Below are positions 7,964 through 11,816 of a DNA stretch of 11,816 nucleotides, one piece after another. The stretch spans positions 47,262-59,077 of the forward strand of contig NW_003131869.1 of the NCBI RefSeq assembly GCF_000003605.2, in the 5' to 3' direction. The position numbers and the translations under genes were made by a program. The first letter of the stretch is position 1; the number at the start of each line of letters is the position of its first letter. The notes beneath the pieces were generated by a model. That model saw only the letters and a list, made by a program, of their open reading frames with translations. It searched no databases and was not told where the DNA came from. Origin of the DNA: Saccoglossus kowalevskii. Taxonomy: Eukaryota; Hemichordata; Enteropneusta; Harrimaniidae.

Positions 7964-8491
7964 AACTTGACAGCATATTTAATGATTTACTTTTTACCAG
8001 ACTTCAGGCTTAATTTTACACAATGATTACATACTTCAAAACGTACTTTTGAAAAACAGATGCACAAGTGAATTCAATGTGCAATAGTGTTATTTTATCG
8101 TAATTAAAATGACATGCTACCTGAAATAGGTTGTTTTACAGAATTGAGAAATATTTTAAAGTCAGTTAATCCTGAAACCAATCATCATCTTGTAACACAC
8201 AATACAATCCTTTCACTAATGGTGTTCTCTTACTGTAAACAACTATCAAACAAATCTAATTCTCAAAGATTATTAAAATAAATAACATAAAAAAAACTTT
8301 ATTATAACATGCCACCTAAAACCTAAAATACACAGAAACGCAGGAATGCCAATGCAAATCTAAATTACAATCCAAGACAAGTAGAGAAATATTTGCTTTA
8401 ATTCTGGTTGCCGATGACATTGTGTCTAACAATATCTGACCATCTATAGATCATGCATAACAGCAACGAATATTTATTAACACATGCTCAA

Positions 8492-8541
8492 TTGGTTGAC
8501 AGGAGCTATGAGAATATATTCTCGCAGCTCCTGTCAACCAA
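8492..8541. repeat. Near-perfect 50-bp palindrome/hairpin
   Basis: TTGGTTGACAGGAGCT (8492-8507) pairs with AGCTCCTGTCAACCAA (8526-8541). Inside, GAGAATA/TATTCTC (8510-8523) is also perfect. Only positions 8508/8525 and 8509/8524 fail to pair as DNA, and the second would be a G-U pair in RNA. There is no loop. It lies about 490 bp beyond the zinc transporter stop codon, in or just past its 3' end. The arm length and the near-absence of mismatches make chance unlikely. Confidence 0.85.
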
Positions 8542-8676
8542 CAAGCACAGACAGTTGATCAGATGTACTCGCACAGTAGCTAGCATGTGTGCCTGCAGTG
8601 GCGAGGCAATTGCCAAGATTATGAGTTTGAAAACTGTGCTTTATGTTCCAATACATGTCTGTTTATGCATATACAG

Positions 8677-8682
8677 TTTATT
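8677..8682 (-). promoter_or_regulatory. Candidate poly(A) signal for the zinc transporter
   Basis: TTTATT on the + strand reads AATAAA on the - strand. It is the first canonical signal after the stop at 9030 (about 350 bp). Another lies at 8473-8478. If the first is used, the MITE at 8709-8822 is inside the 3' UTR. If the second is used, the 50-bp hairpin is too. Confidence 0.4.
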
Positions 8683-8708
8683 AGAAGCGATGTTACTAGT
8701 GACTTGAA

Positions 8709-8822
8709 TTAAAGGGCAGTGGTCATCACGCAGCAGCAAAACAATGTATTTTACATGAGTTGTATACGTTGATATGGGTCCCATATTGAACAGGACGCAG
8801 TAAGACAACCATTACCCTTTAA
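8709..8822. mobile_element. TTAA-flanked MITE, copy 2
   Basis: TTAAAGGGCAGTGGT at the left and ACCATTACCCTTTAA at the right form terminal repeats matching at 13 of 15 positions, bounded by TTAA (8709-8712, 8819-8822). An internal ATGGG-T-CCCAT palindrome lies near 8780. The element is 114 bp. Its internal words (ATCACGCA, GTTGTATACG) recur in the related element at 749-869. TTAA target sites point to the piggyBac type. It has no coding capacity. Confidence 0.7.
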
Positions 8823-9029
8823 AACTGAAACTGTCTACATTATATATTTGTTGCTAACCGTATAGTTCACACTTGTTGTTAAAAACATTTCACATTTTCT
8901 GAAATTATATTGTTTACATGCAAGGAGAGATTAGAGTGTTAATACAGTTTTTTTTATATTATAAATGTGCTATAATTTTCAAATAAACTTAGTTTCTTCA
9001 TTTGATGCATTCTTCAAAGCAACTTTTGA

Positions 9030-9209
9030 TCAGCATTTCTCACAGCCGTCATCAACTTCAGATTTGTCACTAAGCAGACGATGGATGAGTGGTTCCCTCT
9101 CCAGGTTCTCAAGAAGCTCATCAGTCTTTGATTTATCTGTAGAGCAGCACAGAGCATTTTTACAACTGTCCTCACGACATTCCAGGGCACATTCTGAGGT
9201 ATTCTTATC
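9030..9209 (-). CDS. Zinc transporter (SLC30A1/A10-type) terminal exon: Cys-rich tail
   Basis: The exon opens after a strong polypyrimidine tract and CCCACAG (acceptor at 9210-9211 on the + strand) and runs 59 codons to TGA at 9030-9032. It continues in frame, phase 0, from ...VTVPPN of the previous exon. The tail begins DKNTSECALECREDSCKNAL and then CC, which parallels the Cys-rich segment found just after the C-terminal domain in vertebrate ZnT1 and ZnT10. The rest is acidic and charged (LLENLEREPL, SDKSEVDDG) and ends CEKC. The tail is much shorter than the vertebrate one. Eight cysteines in 59 residues suggest metal or disulfide chemistry, but no role can be read from sequence alone. A frame on the same strand (9014-9283) in another phase is a shadow. 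Confidence 0.88.
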   Translation of the reverse strand, partial: DKNTSECALECREDSCKNALCCSTDKSKTDELLENLEREPLIHRLLSDKSEVDDGCEKC

Positions 9210-9817
9210 CTGTGGGATAAATAAAAAAGAAAATTTGTACTATGACCACTGAATGACACTTTTACTATGACAGGATTAAACAAAACAAGTCCCTGTTAAT
9301 TAAATAGTAAACAAAATTGAAACAAATTACATGATGTATAATGTAGTTGTAAAGTTTGATTGCGAGCAAGTCAATATATGTCAGAGACATGGCTCTAGAA
9401 AAGCATTTGCATTAAGTGATTTTGAATCCGATCTAAAAAAAAATATACATGTTCATTGTATGTACTAATTTAAGATGGACAATAGCTGTCTATGTATAAG
9501 TGAGATCTTGGTCTGGAATGGCAGAAATTTAAATAGTCGCCATTCAGCCATCTTGAATCTGATCAAACAAATATATGTTCATAAGTACAACATAATTTAT
9601 GATATAAGGTATGCAGCTCCAGAATGGCAGAAATGCTTGATTTTGATGAATTTAAGCATACAAATAGCAGTATTCGGCCATATTGAATCAGATCATGAAA
9701 CAAATAAACATGCATATGAATCCCAAGATGTATGTTGTATCTGTGAAGTTTGAATGTGATCGGCCATGGCTTGTCTAAGATTGAGGCAGCCCGAACACGG
9801 GGACAAACAAATCTTAC
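9210..9817 (-). other. Zinc transporter last intron, 608 bp
   Basis: The intron is bounded by GTAAGA (5' end, at 9817) and CCCACAG (3' end, at 9210) on the - strand. Most of it is the family B repeat. The frames at 9475-9753 (+) and the extension of the exon frame down to 9563 (-) are intron read-through, not coding. Confidence 0.85.
9361..9775 (-). repeat. Family B tandem repeat, right copy, about 130-bp period
   Basis: On the + strand the core GGCCATNTTGAATCNGATCA recurs, anchored on TTGAAT at 9422, 9553 and 9683 (spacing 131 and 130 bp), with a shortened one at 9750. It is the reverse complement of the GATCAAAGATGGCC core at 405-653. It lies inside the last intron of the zinc transporter. 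Confidence 0.7.
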
Positions 9818-10015
9818 GTTAGGTGGCACTGTCACACTTCCATCTACAAATTCAGGCTGAAAAGTTGTAGAATGAATTCCATGATCATGAAAGAAATTCT
9901 TGACTTTGCGAGAAATTCTCATATACTGCCCTCGATCTTTGATAGTGATGTGTGCTGTTGCAATAATGATGTCACCTTCAAGTCTCCAGATGTGAATTTC
10001 ATGCACATCTGCAAC
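9818..10015 (-). CDS. Zinc transporter (SLC30A1/A10-type) exon: core of the cytoplasmic C-terminal domain
   Basis: The 66 codons begin VADVHEIHIWRLEGD, continue IIIATAHITIKD and end HGIHSTTFQPEF...VTVPPN. This is the ferredoxin-like cytoplasmic domain of cation diffusion facilitators, which dimerises and helps gate Zn2+ (or Mn2+ for ZnT10) export. The VHE-H-W-L and HGIH-TT-QPEF blocks are highly diagnostic and closest to ZnT1/ZnT10. The 5' boundary is set at 10015 because the previous exon ends in phase 0 with ...LKKE, and only the acceptor TTTCTGAG/GTTGCAG joins in frame. The next AG (GTTGCAG) would shift the frame. The donor is AAC/GTAAGA. From this fragment I cannot tell a ZnT1 from a ZnT10 orthologue, so I give no symbol. 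Confidence 0.93.
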
Positions 10016-10099
10016 CTCAGAAACCTAGTTACATGAGAGAGAAAAACCATAGTGAAACAAATATAGCATTGTCATTGTTTTGATAATGCCACCAGAAAC

Positions 10100-11115
10100 A
10101 GAAGAAAGCTTAGAAAGAACTCCTGTGTGCTGAAGGTATTAGAGGCATAAAGTACAATTAAGGAATACTGTATTTACTAGTTTTATTAAAATTTGATGAG
10201 TAGTAAAGTGGCACCTTAAGTTATCTGTGGAGCACATATAAATTGGTTAATTTATGCAAATTAGGCAAGTACAAATTTTTTTATTTGTACCAAGTTTCAT
10301 TGAATACTGTAAAATACTTTACCTTAGCTGGAATTAATTTTCGCTGAAAAGACTTTTTGGATGTTTTGTATGGAATTTATTTTCACTGATTTTTTATAAG
10401 TTGAATGTAAAATATGAGAAAAAAGGTATATTCGCTGGATTTTATTTTCATTGAATCATTTCTTCAGCGAAAATAAATTCCAAATATTTTACAGTATGAG
10501 TGGTTAAGATATTGGTGGAAAAGTTTAATATTAGCTAATATGTAAATTAAGTCATTAATATACCTAGACCAAAAAGCATCTATGTACCATGTTCCATTAA
10601 ATGGTACTTGAATAACAAGTGAAAATGCTTAAAATTATTATGCAAATTAGGTCAATAATATGCACTGGTTTCAACCAAAAACCAATCAAGTCTGTGCATT
10701 ACCCAAGAGCATCTATGTAACTAGTTCTATTGAAATCTGATGAATAGTACATGAGAAAAAATTAAAAGGCTTAAAATTGATTAATTGATATACTAATTAG
10801 GTGATTAATATGCACAGATTCCAACTAAAAACTAATCAGGCCTGCACATTATCCCAGAGCATCTATATACAATGTTTCATTGAAATCTGTTTTATGGTAA
10901 ATGAGAAAAAAGTGAAAAGGCTTAAAATTTGACAATTAATATGCAAATTAGGTAATTACTATGCACAGGGTTTTAACCAAAAACTAATTAGGTCTGCGTT
11001 TTTATCCCAAAGCACCTACATGTATATACAAAGTTTCATTGAAATCAATTTATTATTACATGAGAAGCGAGTGAAAATGCTTAAAATTGGCTAATTAATA
11101 TGCAAATTAGGTCAT
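10100..11115 (+). repeat. Family A compound repeat, right copy: head module plus tandem units
   Basis: The head GAAAGCTTAGAAAGAACTCC (near 10105) with TGTGCTGAAGGTATTAGAG matches the reverse complement of 265-300. Units follow, each with GTTTCATTGAAATC, a TACATGAGAAAA stretch, a run of TGCTTAAAATT, then TATGCAAATTAGGTCA and AATATGCACAG. The GCAAATTAGG cores are at 10256, 10542, 10642, 10792, 10943 and 11102, so the later units are 150-160 bp and two earlier ones are near 100 bp once the nested MITE is removed. It lies in the intron between the zinc transporter exons (10016-11254). Confidence 0.8.
10305..10496. mobile_element. TA-flanked MITE nested in family A
   Basis: TA-CTGTAAAATA opens it and TATTTTACAG-TA closes it. 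The inverted repeats resume inside with GGAATTNATTTTCGCTGAA near 10331 and its complement TTCAGCGAAAATAAATTCC near 10463. Another related word, GGAATTTATTTTCACTG, lies near 10372. The flanks ...GTTTCATTGAA and TGAGTGG... are the two halves of one family A unit, which shows an insertion. TA duplication and short size fit a Tc1/mariner-type MITE. It is 188 bp without the TA copies. Confidence 0.75.
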
Positions 11116-11254
11116 GTGTGCCCATACTAATACTTGTTATTGTCTCCGAGTGTCAGATTCTTCAAGTGTTATTTGAATTGGCAGTAAGGTATAAAAGAAA
11201 CCACTGTAACAAATCTTTTGCTCAGCAGAACAGAAGCAATAAAGTGAGACATAC

Positions 11255-11337
11255 CTCTTTTTTTAGTTTCTCCTTCAGAAATCCAACTGAAATATGTTCT
11301 GGTACCACTTGCAACAGAATATATGCAGACTGTTTCA
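11255..11337 (-). CDS. Zinc transporter (SLC30A1/A10-type) exon: start of the C-terminal domain (5'-partial gene)
   Basis: After the acceptor TGATTTCTCAG (11338-11339), two bases complete a split codon, then 27 codons read KQSAYILLQVVPEHISVGF and LKEKLKKE up to the donor GAG/GTATGT. The block K-SA-ILLQ-VP is the hallmark of the helix linking the last membrane span of ZnT1/ZnT10 to the cytoplasmic domain. It joins in phase 0 to VADVHEIHIW of the next exon. The membrane domain, with its HxxxD zinc site and His-rich loop, lies on exons beyond the right edge, in the intron-upstream direction. A + strand frame across 11100-11363 is a shadow. Confidence 0.9.
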
Positions 11338-11816
11338 CTGAGAAATCAAACAAAAGTACTTAATTAAAAACCAGTGTATACCAGTCTAATTAAATAATAT
11401 ATACAACAAACAAATTTATTTGAACAATTTACAGGCAAGAAATAATATTCTGATAATATGCACAATAAGCAGACTAGCACAAAATATTGTTAGGTTAGTA
11501 TTCATTCATATCATTCACTGTTACTCATGCAACAGAAAAGAAACAAACAATAAAATGTCCCTTGGTTGTTTCAAAATAAGATGTATATTTTAAAAACCTT
11601 GCATTATAGCAGTTTTGTTGCAATTAACCTAATATACACATAAGATTATGTGTTTCATTTTTAGCAACTGACTTGGCCCAAATGGCATGCATTTTTACAA
11701 TAAACCATAGGATCCCATGTTAAAAAGCCCTGCATTATCGCACATGATTTGTATTTAATGTTCTCTAAAAATAATTAGGCATACAGCATTTTATCGACTC
11801 AAGCCAGCAAAAAAAG
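11338..11816 (-). other. Zinc transporter intron (partial), no further exon seen
   Basis: This AT-rich stretch has no frame resembling a cation diffusion facilitator membrane segment on the - strand, and no donor that I could pair convincingly with the acceptor at 11338. I take it as intron running off the window edge. Confidence 0.6.

Larger units (their letters stand above)
6988..8450. other. AT-rich intergenic region without recognisable genes
   Basis: No reading frame here has a recognisable family or credible splice sites. The - strand frame at 7561-7788 shows nothing I know. Apart from the CCAAT/TATA cluster and the small hairpin listed separately, there is a weak direct repeat of a GGNGATAAGGG-type word near 7799 and 7920. 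I see nothing else that I can support. Confidence 0.6.

Noticed and set aside
9014-9283. 89-codon - strand frame overlapping the zinc transporter tail
   Set aside because: A shadow in another phase. The adjacent phase gives the Cys-rich tail and joins the upstream exon exactly.
9563-9817. Continuation of the zinc transporter C-terminal domain frame past 9818
   Set aside because: It runs through a good donor (AAC/GTAAGA) into repeat sequence with no homology. The Cys-rich exon at 9209-9030 is the true continuation.
10256-11115. Regularly spaced repeats as a possible CRISPR array
   Set aside because: The units are long (100-160 bp), similar along their whole length, and lie in a eukaryotic intron. 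This is a tandem satellite-like repeat.

Overview
The window looks like animal nuclear DNA, probably from a marine invertebrate. It is AT-rich, its genes are split by introns with ordinary GT-AG boundaries, and the space between exons is filled with MITEs, fold-back repeats and retroelement relics. I see no bacterial operon, no tRNA or rRNA, and no CRISPR array. The style of the repeats (a TATGCAAATTAGG tandem family and a GATCAAAGATGGCC family) is what I associate with hemichordates or similar invertebrates, but that placement is a low-confidence impression.

Two real host genes are present. Both are partial and they point at each other. On the + strand, three exons (983-1106, 1542-1652, 3341-3409) encode the C-terminal half of mitochondrial inner membrane protease subunit 1 (IMMP1L/Imp1). 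The upstream part with the catalytic serine lies before the window. On the - strand, three exons (11337-11255, 10015-9818, 9209-9030) encode the cytoplasmic C-terminal domain and the short Cys-rich tail of a SLC30A1/SLC30A10-type zinc transporter. Its membrane domain lies beyond the right edge. The two stop codons are about 5.6 kb apart. I see no functional link between the genes.

The DNA around them, left to right: an inverted copy of a compound AT-rich repeat (family A, 1-300), a roughly 125-bp tandem repeat (family B, 300-715) and a TTAA-flanked MITE (749-869). The second IMMP1L intron holds a 22-bp palindrome, a fold-back element of about 0.8 kb built of 157-bp subunits (1965-2760), and what looks like a LINE 3' end (2769-3085). 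The intergenic region holds a decayed - strand retroelement (about 4737-6834) whose order of fragments fits the DIRS group: reverse transcriptase, connection, RNase H, then a DLFA-like block. A chimeric repeat (5885-6289) interrupts it, and a Cys-rich reading frame (6856-6987) lies just upstream of it. Next come a CCAAT/TATA cluster (7543-7585), a near-perfect 50-bp hairpin (8492-8541) and a second TTAA-flanked MITE (8709-8822). The zinc transporter introns hold families B (9361-9775) and A (10100-11115), now in the opposite orientation, with a TA-flanked MITE (10305-10496) nested in the latter.

I did not find a convincing new biological system. The most useful observations are the colinear DIRS-like relic, the A-B ... 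B'-A' mirrored arrangement of repeats around both genes, the fold-back element, and the two related TTAA MITEs.
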